From Helichrysum umbraculigerum (lineage: Eukaryota > Streptophyta > Magnoliopsida > Asterales > Asteraceae): 64,000 nucleotides of DNA. Shown here piece after piece: positions 22,784 to 34,300 of this stretch. The notes beneath the pieces were generated by a model that was not told the origin of the DNA, searched no databases, and saw only the letters and a list, made by a program, of their open reading frames with translations. The translations under genes and the position numbers were made by a program. The stretch covers positions 166,087,759 to 166,151,758 of the forward strand of contig CATIUR010000003.1 of assembly GCA_949592205.1 (NCBI GenBank), read 5' to 3'. Numbering within the stretch: the stretch's first letter is position 1; every line of letters starts with the position of its first letter.

Positions 22784-25094
22784 TGTAACGTCCCAGATTT
22801 CAGGAATTTAAATTCGTACATGGATATAATTTTATAATGAAGTAATATGATATAAATAATAAGATATAGTGAAAAACGTAAAACGGTTTCTCAGTTCCAG
22901 ACTGTGGAGTTAAATGAAGTAAGGTTTTAATAGAGAAATACGTGAGATGCTTATGTTTATCTCATTTATTTCCTGTAAGCTCCAGAACCAACACAGAGAA
23001 ACTAGAAAACACGCAGGAACTTTTCTTCTTCATCTAATCTTCAAATTAAACCCTAAATCAAGCTAGAAATCTTCAAGTAATCATCTTCTTCCTTCCTCTA
23101 ACCATTGTAAGTGTTATTTTCTCCATTCTAACCTAGTATTTGGGGTTTTAGTGGGTTTAGTGAAATTAGTGAAATCAAACACGAAATTAGGGTTTATAAT
23201 TGTTAGAATTGTTGTTTGTTAGTGATTATAAGCTTAGTGGTAATCATATAATAAGTTAAAAGTGATGAATTTAATGATAGTGTTCTTGAATGAAGTTCTA
23301 GAGTTTTGATAAATCTTGTGTAATGATGTTAATAAGTTCAATTATGTTATTAGTGATGTTAATATAGTATGAATAACATGTTTGTATAAGGATTTAAGTG
23401 TAATATGTTGGTCAAGTGAAATTGAAGTGATTATGATCATGATGGTAGAACTAATGAATATGTTAGTGATTAATAATTGGAATTAGTTGAATCAAAGTGG
23501 GGGAGTTATCATATAGAGGTTATTAGTTTAGAATTTATGATTTCCTTGAAGTTGAATATGTTGTTATGTGATGTATGTATAGGTGATAAGAAGTTGGAAT
23601 TGTTACTTTTGGTTGTACGTTGTGAATCATCAATTCAAGACTAAGGTGAGTTATATAAGGATTTAATCAAGTAAATGGTTGTGTGTGTTTCCGGATTACT
23701 TCCGAGTAAGAGGATCATACAACCATGTGAAGTTAATTGTGATTTATTTGTTTAAATTGTTATTTGTGAAGTGTTATGACATGAATTGATTGTACATGTT
23801 ACCGGATAGCTTCCGAGCTAGAGGTGGGTACAATCAAGTGAAGGTTATTATATTATTTGCATATGATTATAGTGATATGAATTGTGATTGTACATGTTAC
23901 CGGATAGCTTCCGAGCTAGAGGTGGGTACAATCATAAGTTAGTGATATGAAGTTTATGAAGTTTATGATATAGAGTTGCTAGTTTTACTAGCATAGTGTT
24001 TATGTAGCCATGTTGTGTATTATGTGGTTAAATTGCTTATATGCTCACTAAGAAAAAGTGCTTATTGTTTAAGTGTTTTATGTTTTTAGGTGAAAGTGGA
24101 CAAGGAAAGGGGAAGGCGGTTTAAGGGGATAGCGTTGATTGCATGATATTAGAGTATGGAAAGTTTTCTCTTTGAAGTATCGTTTTGGATAAGACTTGTG
24201 TAAAATCGCCCTTCTAGACATGTTTTAAAAGTGAGTCATGGTGAGCCATGACTTATGCATTTTTGAAATAGGTTGACTTTGAAAGTCAACGACTCATGTA
24301 AATAATGTACATTATGGTCATGGAGTTTTAAAGTTAGTGTTTAAATATAACTAGTATTTATGAAATGAGTGTATGGTTGAAAATAGTCAAATTGTGTTTT
24401 CATTGAATATAGAGTGTTGACATGTAGTCAAACATCCCATTAGTCAATTATGGGTTGTGATTGGCTAGTCAATGGGTTAAAATAGTCTTTGTGGGTCAGC
24501 GGGTCAAAAAGGGTCAATATGGGTCATTAAATGTACTCACGGTCTAAACCGGGTTATAGAAGGGTTAAGGGTGTGGTGAAGCATCTTACAACTTTGTTTT
24601 GATGTACATGGTATGTGATCAAAAGCTCAACATCTCAGCCTTCATGGTTTGAGATTTGGTTAGTGCACTAAAATGGTTATTTTATTGTCAAAATTGGTCA
24701 TACGTCCGTTTTCTCGATAAACGCGTATTTTGAAAAAGTGTAAAAAGGGAAAGTTTTATTTTGGCATATTGGAGGTGCCTGCAAAATTTGGTGGTCTAAC
24801 TCGTAACGAGTAAAAAGTTATGCGCGTTTGAAATTCGTATTTGGGTATTAGTTTGTGCAGCCCTGATTCCCGGGGAATGGGAGTCATTCCTGGGGAATCC
24901 GTATCTAAATGGTAACAGCAAGCTTGATTCCTGGGGAATGGGAGTCATTCCTGGGGAATCACTTGTAATTTCAACATTTTCTTATTTGAGTCCTTATTTG
25001 ATTGAGGGAATGATATAACGAGTCTATAATGTCATTTTTAGACGTGGGACTTTACTAAAAAAAAAAAAAATGTTCACAAATTTGGGGCGTTTCA
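22784..25094 (+). mobile_element. Solo LTR-like element in the plastid insertion
   Basis: 2311 bp, starting TGTAACGTCCCAGATTTC and ending GGGGCGTTTCA. It is flanked by TCCAC at 22779-22783 and 25095-25099. The TG...CA ends and 5-bp duplication fit an LTR. No second LTR, primer site or coding frame was found, so it is probably a solo Ty3/gypsy LTR. It contains three units with TTACCGGATAGCTTCCGAGC-like words (23680-23940) and a palindromic cassette at 24866-24960. The plastid sequence continues across the two flanks. Confidence 0.8.
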
Positions 25095-25183
25095 TCCACC
25101 CTACAATATGGGGTAAAAAAGCCAAAATAAGTGATTTTGGCCCTTATAAAATGAAAAATGATTCTTGAACCCCTTTCATGCTC

Positions 25184-25665
25184 ATGTCACGTCGAGGTAC
25201 TGCAGAAGAAAAAAAAATGCAAAATCTGATCCAATCTATCGTAATCGATTAGTTAACATATTGGTTAACCGTATTCTGAAACACGGAAAAAAATCATTGG
25301 CTTATCAAATTATCTATCGAGCCGTGAAAAAGATTCAACAAAAGACAGGAACAAATCCACTATGTGTTTTGCTTCAAGCAATACATGGAGTAACTCTGGG
25401 TATAGCAGTAAAAGCATAACGTGTAGGCGGATTGACTCATCAAGTTCCCATTGAAATAGGAATATATATAGGATCCACACAAGGAAAAACACTTTCCATT
25501 CGTAGGTTACTAGCGGCATCTCGAAAACATCTATGTTGAAATATGGCTTTCATATTAAGTTCCGAATTAGTGGATGCTGCCAAAGGTAATGGCAATGCCA
25601 TACGCAAAAGGGAAGAGACTCATAGAATGGCAGAGGCAAATAGAGCTTTTGCAAATTTTCGTTAA
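25184..25665 (+). pseudogene. rps7: Plastid-derived rps7 pseudogene
   Basis: Starts ATGTCACGTCGAGGTACTGC as in plastid rps7 (ribosomal protein uS7) and ends in GCAAATTTTCGTTAA. It is 482 bp long; I recall 468 bp for an intact gene. The 14 extra bases appear as about +2 in the A-run near 25205 and a 12-bp AT-rich duplication near 25460. In addition AAAGCATAACGT carries a stop at 25417-25419. It cannot make the full protein. A shorter frame from 25165 (84 codons) is a fragment. Confidence 0.9.
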
Positions 25666-26244
25666 TCCATGAACATGATCTATACATCTTGATCGGAAAA
25701 AAATCAAGAGAAAAAGAAAGAATTGGAATTGATCAATATATTTCTAGAAACAAACGAAAAGGAAACGAAAGATGAAACATAAATCATGGATCAATTAAGC
25801 CCTCTCGGGGACTTTCTTAAGAATAAGAAAGAAGAACCTCATGTAAATACCATGGAATAAGCTTTGATCCTATTCATGAAGATTCCATAAATATTCCATT
25901 CCAAAAATGGAAACAATTGGGATTTATTGAAATATGGTACAAGGGTTGGGGTAACCTCCAAATACCCTTACCCTTTTTTTTTTTTTTATAAAAATGTATC
26001 CATATTTATATGAACTAAAAAGTTATAACTACATAGTAAACATAAATGTAGCTTAAACTCCAGTACACATGATTAACAATCATATAGTGATACAAACATA
26101 TGGAAGATGGTTTTGACACAACAAACAATATATTACAACATCATGAATACATTGAAAAACAGATATGCAAATAATCTAAGAGATAAACAGTTTGTAACAT
26201 CAAAATACAAGCAAGGGACTCCATCTCCTTTGCTTGCCAAATTA

Positions 26245-26815
26245 TTAACGGAAAGCATCTGTCTGAAATCGTTCATCATACAACCTCCAATGTCCATATA
26301 TTTCGGTATGAAAAACTGACCTAGGAATATAGAAATTGGGCTTCTTAAGATTCTTCATATTGGTCAAGTTCGCTGTATAATTTGCAATATCACGACTAGT
26401 CACATTTACACACCCTGATAGATCCATATACTCGAGGTTTTTACACCCTTCACAAATCAAAGCAAGGCCTCGAGCACTTAACTTGGAAATTCGAAGTTCA
26501 AGGTGCAGGAGCTGAGGCATTAAGTTTCCAATTGCAGCAGCTTCTGAGTCACCATCTTAGGGACAAGCGTTAAGATTGCTCGTGGGTACTATTCCTATAT
26601 GTTGTGAAGGGTCTAACCAATTCATCAGGTTGCGTTTTAAAACTAAAATGTTGATGCATTTTCTTCCTAGCATGACTAGAGATTCATGATAAATTTCATA
26701 GCAATAGCCTATGTCGAGTTCTGTAAGTTTGGGGCACCCTGATGCTAGTTTCACCATAGATTCATCAGTAACATTTGGACAACTCTTGATCGACAATACT
26801 TTAAGGTTAGGGCAC
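26245..26815 (-). pseudogene. SKIP1-like F-box/LRR copy 2, exon 2 with in-frame stop
   Basis: Encodes the LRR half and matches exon 2 of the gene at 19487-21118 (CPNLKVLSIKSCPNVTDES, then CKNLEYMDLSGCV). The splice acceptor before GTGCCC is kept. A TAA at 26557-26559 falls between NACP and DGDSEAAA and would remove the second half. The C-terminus here has the fuller ending (YGHWRLYDERFQTDAFR), longer than in copy 1. Exon 1 is split by a retrotransposon (see 27503-27543 and 38265-38302), so the locus is dead. Confidence 0.9.
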
Positions 26816-27502
26816 CTGTCGAGAATACTCAACTAAGTAAAGAATATAAAAAAAATACATAGAGGTAGCACTATACGATAAAAAACCACAAAGTATTGTC
26901 ACCAATAACATATTACACAAACTTCACCAAAAGAAATGGCGGTAAGTTATCAGGTATATATAGCAATAACTGAAAGTTTGATATACTGTTAACATGTATA
27001 GATTTATTATAAATGATGATATTAACCAAGACAATTAGCTTAGATCCGTATTGGTTTTGGTTTAGTTAAAGCCCGTTTAGCCTTTAGGGTTTTATTAGTT
27101 TTAGTATTTAAGCATCATTTGTATTCAGTTTCTAATAAGCATTGCAATCGTTTTCTATTGTTCAATAAAGTTGTTAGTTTTCAAGATACATATAATACAA
27201 CAAATATTCTTAAAGTTGGACACATCCACTATAACTTTGAGCGTAGTTTGTTAGATTTTCAAACATTTAACCATTTTTTTTGGTGAACCGTCAACAAAGT
27301 AACATAAAAATATAAATGAAAAATTTCTTAACATATATACTATTTTTTTCTTCTTGAAAATAATTGCTACAATCGAGCTAAAACCGAGCTTCAAATTTTA
27401 CAATTCAGTCAAGCAATGTGCCCTAAATATAATCTCATACAAACCCAAGCTTAAAAAAACCATTAAAAGGATAAAATCGCAGTTAACAAAAATCATATAT
27501 AC
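26816..27502 (-). other. Intron of the dead SKIP1-like copy
   Basis: Lies between the exon 2 acceptor and the exon 1 donor (GAAAG|GTATAT). It is AT-rich. The part at about 27040-27200 resembles worn LTR DNA (TATTGTTCAATAAAG), without defined ends. Confidence 0.5.
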
Positions 27503-27543
27503 CTTTCCGCAACGATCGAAATCACGCGATCGGAGCAATGCCT
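27503..27543 (-). pseudogene. SKIP1-like copy 2, 3' end of exon 1
   Basis: Translates to HCSDRVISIVAER-like residues, matching HCTDQAISLVAER at the end of exon 1 in the first gene. It stops exactly at the Copia insertion. The last five bases on the plus strand (TGCCT, 27539-27543) are the target duplication. Confidence 0.85.
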
Positions 27544-28264
27544 TGTTGGAATAGTGTCCAATATCATAACTAATTAGTGAGACTATCATTAATGGTAAAG
27601 TCCTTTTTGGGTTGCCCTCAATAAACAGTCAAGAGAAAGATGAAGGGATAATATTAATTAGTATTAATGTTATAATTAATTAGTTGATTTATTAATTTAT
27701 GGTTAAATTAATTAGAAATTAACAGTAATTAAATTTGGCGGAAGATTCCAGAAACTGACTCAACCGCCGGTTAAAGATTAGGGTTTCTAAGGCGGTGGAA
27801 GTCGCAGACTTGGAGTACAAGTCTGACTTGGAGTACAAGTCTGACAGCTCCAACCGCCGGTTGAAAGGTCCAGCCGCCGGTTGGGAGTCGAATTCAGCAA
27901 ACTCTGGGGTTTCTTCCACAACTATAAATATGGGCATCCTATACCTTTATTAATCACGATTTCAAGTGCGAATTTCAAGGATTTAAAAAATCCGACTTTC
28001 TCTTGGGTTTTTGGGTGAGAAGCATTAGATGTATTCTACTTTGGGTACTTGCCTCCAAGTAACGAAGCTCTGCTGGTTGGTCTGCGCGTGAGAAATAGGT
28101 TTTCTCTCAGGTTAGTGTTTTTCCTTATTTATCCAATTTGTTTATTGTACTATTTATTCAAGTTAAGATCCTTAGGGTTTAGTTTCCTAATTGCCCTAGA
28201 TTATAAAATTATTGTTTTTCCGCTGCATGTATAATAATCTAGTTAGGGAATAGAAAACCCAACA
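27544..28264 (+). repeat. 5' LTR of the Copia element
   Basis: 721 bp, starting TGTTGGAATAGTG. U3 carries CCAACCGCCGGTTGG-type palindromes at 27761-27885, about 40 bp before a TATA box (TATAAATA, 27923-27930). It has an 18-bp tandem duplication (GACTTGGAGTACAAGTCT) absent from the 3' LTR. Confidence 0.92.
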
Positions 28265-28265
28265 G

Positions 28266-28277
28266 TGGTATCAGAGC
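28266..28277 (+). promoter_or_regulatory. Primer binding site, Copia element
   Basis: TGGTATCAGAGC, complementary to the 3' end of initiator tRNA-Met, one base after the LTR. Confidence 0.9.
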
Positions 28278-29175
28278 CATAGCTTAATAAATAGTAGCAT
28301 GCAATTATCTGCAATAGTATGTAGGTAAAGATAAATTAGGAAAAGGAATTATCTAATTAGGTAATATGTATTTACAATTTAGATAACTAATAATTTTGAA
28401 TTGTTTAAAAATAGACCACTCAATTTTAAAAGTTAAAATAGAACCCTAAACTTCAAGAGATATTATATGTATAATATGATTTATATACATGTATAATTAA
28501 AGTCTAAATACGTCGTTAGTCAATTGATAAATCGGCTCACCCATAGTGAACAAACTATAAGAGAGGTATAAGGCGGGTCGTTTTGCATCCCTAAAGAAGT
28601 CAGGTTTTTAATAGGCTTCGCGCTAATCTGCTTCTCCGCTACTTTGTGCGTTCGATGGAGCTACCGAGAACTTTTGATAGGATGATGTCAAGATTAAAAG
28701 TAGACTTAAAATAGTAAAACAAAATCCCGTTTGAGCTATAGGAAATGATGAATAGTATGATAACCCAAGAAATCCACACATCTCTCGTATGAACTGTTAA
28801 TGGAGCGTGTGTGGTTTACCGGCACATTAATATGAGAACATAATGAGTGGTTATTGAGACTCGCGATTCTCGAGCGTACTCGAGCCGGGGATCACGCGGG
28901 GTTTGCATGGTTAATTCACCATCTTGTTCATGATCCTCGACATACCAGTCATGAATAGTCGATGAGCATAACCGAGATTAACATGCCATTGATAGAAATC
29001 AATGAATCTCAAAGATCTAGGAGTTTCATAGAAATGAAATAGACAAAGATATTTTAGTTATATGATTACAGCGACCCTTTTCATAAAACTGAAAATATGG
29101 ATCCTAGCCTTAATTTAGAAAATTGGGTAATTAATTAAGGAATATTCAAACTAACTAAAACTGTTTATCTCACAG
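28278..29175 (+). other. Leader of the Copia element
   Basis: Untranslated stretch of about 900 bp between the primer site and gag. No open frame of note. Confidence 0.6.
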
Positions 29176-29879
29176 ATGGCTAATGTAAATGGTGCAAATC
29201 CTCCCGTCCTCAATACCGTAAATAACTCAAACTTCTCACTACTCTAAGTTCTTGCGAGGAAAAGACTAACCGGTCCAAATTATATGGACTGGATGCGTAA
29301 CCTAAGGTTTACCTTGAGGTACGAGAACAAGGAGTATGTTCTCGATGAGCAGATTCCCATAATTGATGAAGAATTAACCCAAGAGGACATTGAGGCACAC
29401 CGAAAACATTATGATGATGCGAATAAAGTGTCTTGTATCATGGCGTCTTCCATGATGTCACACCCCCAAAATCGGTAATCGCATTTATTTAGCGATTAGC
29501 GGAAGCTTTAGTTATTAGCGGAAGCATTTTGAATAAACAGTGGGGGTGCTGAAGTTAACAGTGTGCATTCATTATATCAGAGCTTATGATCATTGCAGAA
29601 CAGTAATTAAGATACCATTAATATAAAAGTATTTACAAAAACTACAACTTGTCAAGTCGTAGAAGTAGAATGTTGTAAAAATACATTTGTCCCAAAAGTG
29701 GCATCCTAATTCGTCGTGGGTAACTTACATCCTTTATGCATGCATCAGTATCTGAGTCCTAATTCCCTGAAAAACATAGTAAAACGTCAACATTGAATGT
29801 TGAGTGAATTCACAGGTTTAGTTTATAGTGGTCAAACCAAGTTATGAATAAGTCATTCATTTACAGCAAAACATAATGT

Positions 29880-30560
29880 TTATAAGTTTAGTAGGAAATA
29901 CAAGTTATTCTAGTTAAAGAAAACATTTCCTATATAAAGTAAGAATGTCATTCTTACTACAAGTAAATATTTGTGTAGGAAACACAAGTTTAATTATAAA
30001 CATTTCCTACCAGTTGTATATTTCTAAATAAGTAATCTCAACAAAATACCATTTCCAAACTAAGTTTGTAGTTTAATAATCGTTGTTAATACAAGTTAAT
30101 CGTTAAATAGGAAAACAGGTCTATTCAAATATGATAAACATTTCCCATATACGTGTAAGAAACAACAGTTTATCCAATCAAGAAGAACATTTCTAATTAA
30201 ATAGTTTGTAGGAAATACATGTTTAACATTTAAGTAAACATTTCCATTTCAAATAGTTTGGTAAAGAGAATCACCTTCTTAAATATAATTAATCATTTTG
30301 TAGGAAACACAAGTTAATCTATTAAGAGTAACATTTCCAAAAGTAGTAATTGGTAGGAAACACATGTTAATTCAATTAAGGATTAACATTTCCAAAAGTA
30401 GTAATTGGTAGGAAACACATGTTAATTCAATTAAGGATTAACATTTCCTAAATAGTAGTAGTTGTTTGTCATGTAGGAAACACAAGTTTATTCAAAAACA
30501 TTTCCTATAAAATAATTGCAGGAAAACCAGGTTTATCCAATCAAGGTAAACGTTTAGTGG
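29880..30560. repeat. Irregular tandem repeat in the LTR-like insertion
   Basis: Repeated unit of about 45-60 bp built from TAGGAAACACAAGTTTA and AACATTTCC. Two adjacent copies near 30345-30450 are identical over about 60 bp. Confidence 0.8.
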
Positions 30561-31287
30561 GAAATATAGACTATGATCCCTCTAAGGTGAGCTAGACCTT
30601 TAGAGTTAAAGTAACGACGCCTAGTACTATAACCAAACCACGACTAGTTGTTTTATTGTTGCCTCAGTAACACGGTAAGTATACACTCCTCGTTACGACT
30701 GCCGTCGTGTGGTTGGAATGACCAACGAGTTATATCCTGGGAGGGTTGTCAAATCGATAGTACTATCTGTATACTCAGTGGCTAGAGTCACCTAGCTAAT
30801 GGTTATAGGTTGCAAGCACTGGGACTTATGTGCACTACAACTACCTCGCGTAAACCTAGGTTCGTACCAAGATACGTTGTCTAATTCCCAAAATAGTTAT
30901 GAAAAATCATTTCATATTTCATACAAATAGTTGAGTATAAAAGCATGTAAAGCAATTATGTAAATATGTTGCATGTTATAGCAAAATAGTTCTATGTTTT
31001 TCACCCCAAGTTTAGAAAACGGTAAAACAAGTAAAAGTGGGGCTGTGAACTCACTGGTAGCAAGTCTTCAGCTAGTAACACACAGTAGTCCAAATGCGTC
31101 CCTCAAATACCTAGACGCAAATAAGTATACTTTATATAAGTATTCGACTACTAGTTAAGTTAAAACGTTTATACAATTTTAGTTGTTGGTGATTAATGTG
31201 TTGAACAATTTGTAACGTATAAGTATATACATATATATACTTATTAGTTGAATATATATATTCGTATATATATTAATTGTTGTCGTC

Positions 31288-31288
<1 letters not shown>

Positions 31289-31322
<34 letters not shown>
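31289..31322. repeat. TA microsatellite
   Basis: About 17 TA dinucleotides, preceded by further ATATAT words from 31230. Confidence 0.9.
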
Positions 31323-31327
<5 letters not shown>

Positions 31328-34300
31328 TGTCGTCGTACACTTTGTCCGTATTAATCACATAGTATTTGATTATTATTATGTTTCAAAGTCGTGAACCTTA
31401 TAGGTATCCAATCGCGTCTCGTATTATTTTATAAAAGTTGTCGTTTAACAATATGTTTTAGTTGTGTACTCGTTATAAGTTGGTACCAATTATTAGTCGA
31501 GACATACACTGGTGACAGAACGACGTGATCTGTTTCACAATAAAAAAAAAATCTACGCGATCCGGTCCACAATCCACGCGCTCGCGTGGTTAACAAAATG
31601 ACGCGATCCAAGTTACATTTTACGCGATCGAGTGGAGGCTAAAACTACGCGATTCAGCTAAACAATTACACGATCGCGTAGTTTAGTGTTGGGTCAGTTT
31701 TAGTTTAAAAATCACGCGATCGCGTGATGTATAAAAATGATCCAAAGGCAAAAATGACGCGATCACGTCATTTGTTATGGTTACTGTTCATCGTCTTGTT
31801 CAGTACTGTGTACGTATCAATTCCCATATATCCGAGTTTTAACTAAATTTTAACATGTTATTGGTTACAATAAATCTTAATTATGTAGCTAAATCACAAT
31901 ACTTCAAGTCATTATATAATATCATACATATAATCATCAATTTATATATATGAAATTAAAGTAAGAAAATTTAGAAAAAATGAAATTTCCTCGCATTGCT
32001 TAAATATGGTGGAAGATTCTGAGATGATGACGTTGATGACAAAATGATGATTATGATACGATGATTATGATGATCAAGTGATCTTTTTATTTGTTTGAAA
32101 ATAAAAAAAAAAAGTAATGAGGATTAAGATGGTTTTTGGTGTATGGTTTTTGCTCCCTCTTTTTGTCTCTTCTGCCTCTCGTTCCTAGCACAACACACAC
32201 ACACAAAATGAAAATTGCATTATTGAGGTTTGGTGGGAATTGGTATAAGGGTAGGACTATATAATAATATTGTTTCTTAAATGTTAAGCTTTGAAAAGGA
32301 GGTAAGGTTTCAAACAGAAACCTGTCGACTACAATTATTATTGTGTTAAAGTTTTGGGTTTTTACCCCGTTAATTTCAGGTACGAGTTCGATTGTGTGTC
32401 AATTTTCAGTTAAATTTTGAAATTATATTTTGAGGTAATGTTCCAAATACTAAAACAGAAATGAGAAAAATAATACTTTTATTATTTTTGACCTTTAGAT
32501 ACGTTTTATAATTGTTTATGTTCGCGTATAACGCGTATTACATGGTCGTCTAAAGGTTTCCGTTTTATTTTTGTTCTAATACTTTTCTATAATAATTTCA
32601 AACAGAAATTATTCGAAAGTGTTTTGAAGTTTTTTTTGAACTTTTGTATCGCGCTAGGTACGTTTAATATAAAACATATAATATAGTATATTATTTCAAT
32701 AATATAAGTTAATAATTATTTGTAATTAATAATTTATATTATTAATTATTTTGTATCACCAACTTTATTATATTTAGTTTGTCGAGTTCGATACGTTCAT
32801 TTAGTACAGTAATTATATTTTATAACTACTATTTAACTAATACGACACGTATTATATAGTAAGTTTACAAAACTTATCACATAAAACAGTTTTGAATTCA
32901 CTAATCAGGGAATGACTCTAGGTAATGCATGTAGTTAAGTAAAGATTAGTACCCTAATTTGAGGATTGTCATACATGAGCCCTGAACTGCAAAAGACTTT
33001 TGAAAACACTTGGGCTTATGAAATGAACAAACAGCTGAAAGAAATGTTTCAGGCAAAGGCAAGCAAAGAACGCCTTGATGTGGTGAAATCCCTCATGGCT
33101 TGCAAACCTAAACCTGGAGTTTCTATCTGTGCTTTCGTCTTAGAGATGAAAGGGTACTTTGATAGGTTGAAATCATTTTGTAATATCATATCTAATGAAT
33201 ATGAATGAGAGGGAAGGCTCAATAATGGAACTCCACAATTTACTGCAAACTATTGAGCAAGGAATCAAGAAAGATGATGTGTCCTCTGGCTCAACAGCTC
33301 CTGTGTTGACTGTTGGTCAAAGTGCAAAGAAAAGGAAAAGGTCAAATTCAAATTGGAAAAGAAAGACTGCAAATGGAAAGTCCATTCGTGGGTTTAAGAA
33401 AGGGACCGATTCTGAGATTGCACCTGTTAGTGACCCAAAGGAAGCATTGTGCTTCTACTGCAACACAAAGGGGCATTCGAAGTGTGACTGTCCAAAGTAC
33501 CTGAAGGACCTTGAAGATGGAAAGGTCGAAAAGAGTATTCACTCAGGTATGTTTATGATCGAACTCCATAATACTAGAACTTCTAATTCGTGGGTTCTGG
33601 ATATAGGGTGTGGTAATCACATTTGCACTGTATTGTAGGGGCTAAAGGAAAGTAGAAGTGTGAAGCATGGAGAGCTCAACTTGGTTATGGGAAACAAAGG
33701 ATATGTGCCTGTGACGAAGATTGGAAGATTTGAGCTCATCCTGAATTCTGAAGTTAGGATAGATTTAAATAATTGCTATTATTCGTCAAAAATTACTAGA
33801 AATATTATTTCATTTTATGCTTTATTTAAAGATGGTTATCATTTTTCTTTTGATAACGGAAATGGAGATATTTTGGTTTATTTAAATGATTGTTTTATTT
33901 TTAAAGCTTCTCCTTACAAAGGCATATATGAAAATGTTGAATGTGTTAGCAATGTTATTTTAAATGTTGATTCGTCTAATGAGATTGATAAATCCAAGTT
34001 GTGGCATTGTCGTCTTGGGAACATAAACAAGAAACGCATCGCCCAACTCCACAAGGATGGAGTGTTGGAATCATTCGACCTCAAATCGGATGATGTATGC
34101 GAATCTTGTTTATTAGGCAAGATGACTAAATCACTATTCATTGGATCGTGTGAAAGAGGTGAAGGACTATTGGATTTGGTACATACAGATGTATGTGGAC
34201 CATTCTGATGTACCACAAAAGATGGAAATCGATACTATGTTACATTTACTGATGACTTCAGTAGATTTGGACATGTTTATCTGATCAAACATAAGTCGGA

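Larger units (their letters stand above)
22290..25960 (+). other. Nuclear plastid insertion (rps12 intron to rps7-ndhB spacer), split twice
   Basis: Three pieces (about 22290-22398, 22675-22783, 25095-25960) join into plastid inverted-repeat DNA. In order they are the 3' part of the rps12 group II intron (GAAAAGCCGTATTCGATGAAAG, then GTATGGCTTGGAGGGAGG), rps12 exon 3 (TATGGGGTAAAAAAGCC, ending in TAA), rps7, and the rps7-ndhB spacer (AATTAAGCCCTCTCGGGG). Substitutions and indels show it is not the plastid genome itself. A MITE (22399-22674) and an LTR-like element (22784-25094) separate the pieces. Outer ends are approximate. Confidence 0.85.
29456..32973 (+). mobile_element. 3.5-kb LTR-like insertion inside Copia gag
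   Basis: Starts TGTCACACCCCCAAAATCGG, a terminus typical of plant Ty3/gypsy LTRs, and ends GAGGATTGTCATA. It is flanked by CATGA at 29451-29455 and 32974-32978. Removing it joins gag as ASSM-SPELQ. It has no coding frame, no second LTR and no primer site, so a long solo LTR is the best reading. The TA end instead of CA is odd. Inside are an array of GGAAACAC...AACATTTCC words (29880-30560), a TA microsatellite (31289-31322) and ACGCGATCGCGT palindromes (31555-31762). Confidence 0.75.

Noticed and set aside
25165..25419. Nuclear ribosomal protein S7 gene
   Set aside because: It is plastid rps7 with frameshifts and a stop, surrounded by other plastid DNA; a dead insertion.
29880..30560. CRISPR-like array
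   Set aside because: Repeats are irregular in length and spacing, in plant retroelement DNA, with no cas genes.
33914..34216. 100-codon minus-strand frame
   Set aside because: Shadow of the Copia pol frame on the other strand.
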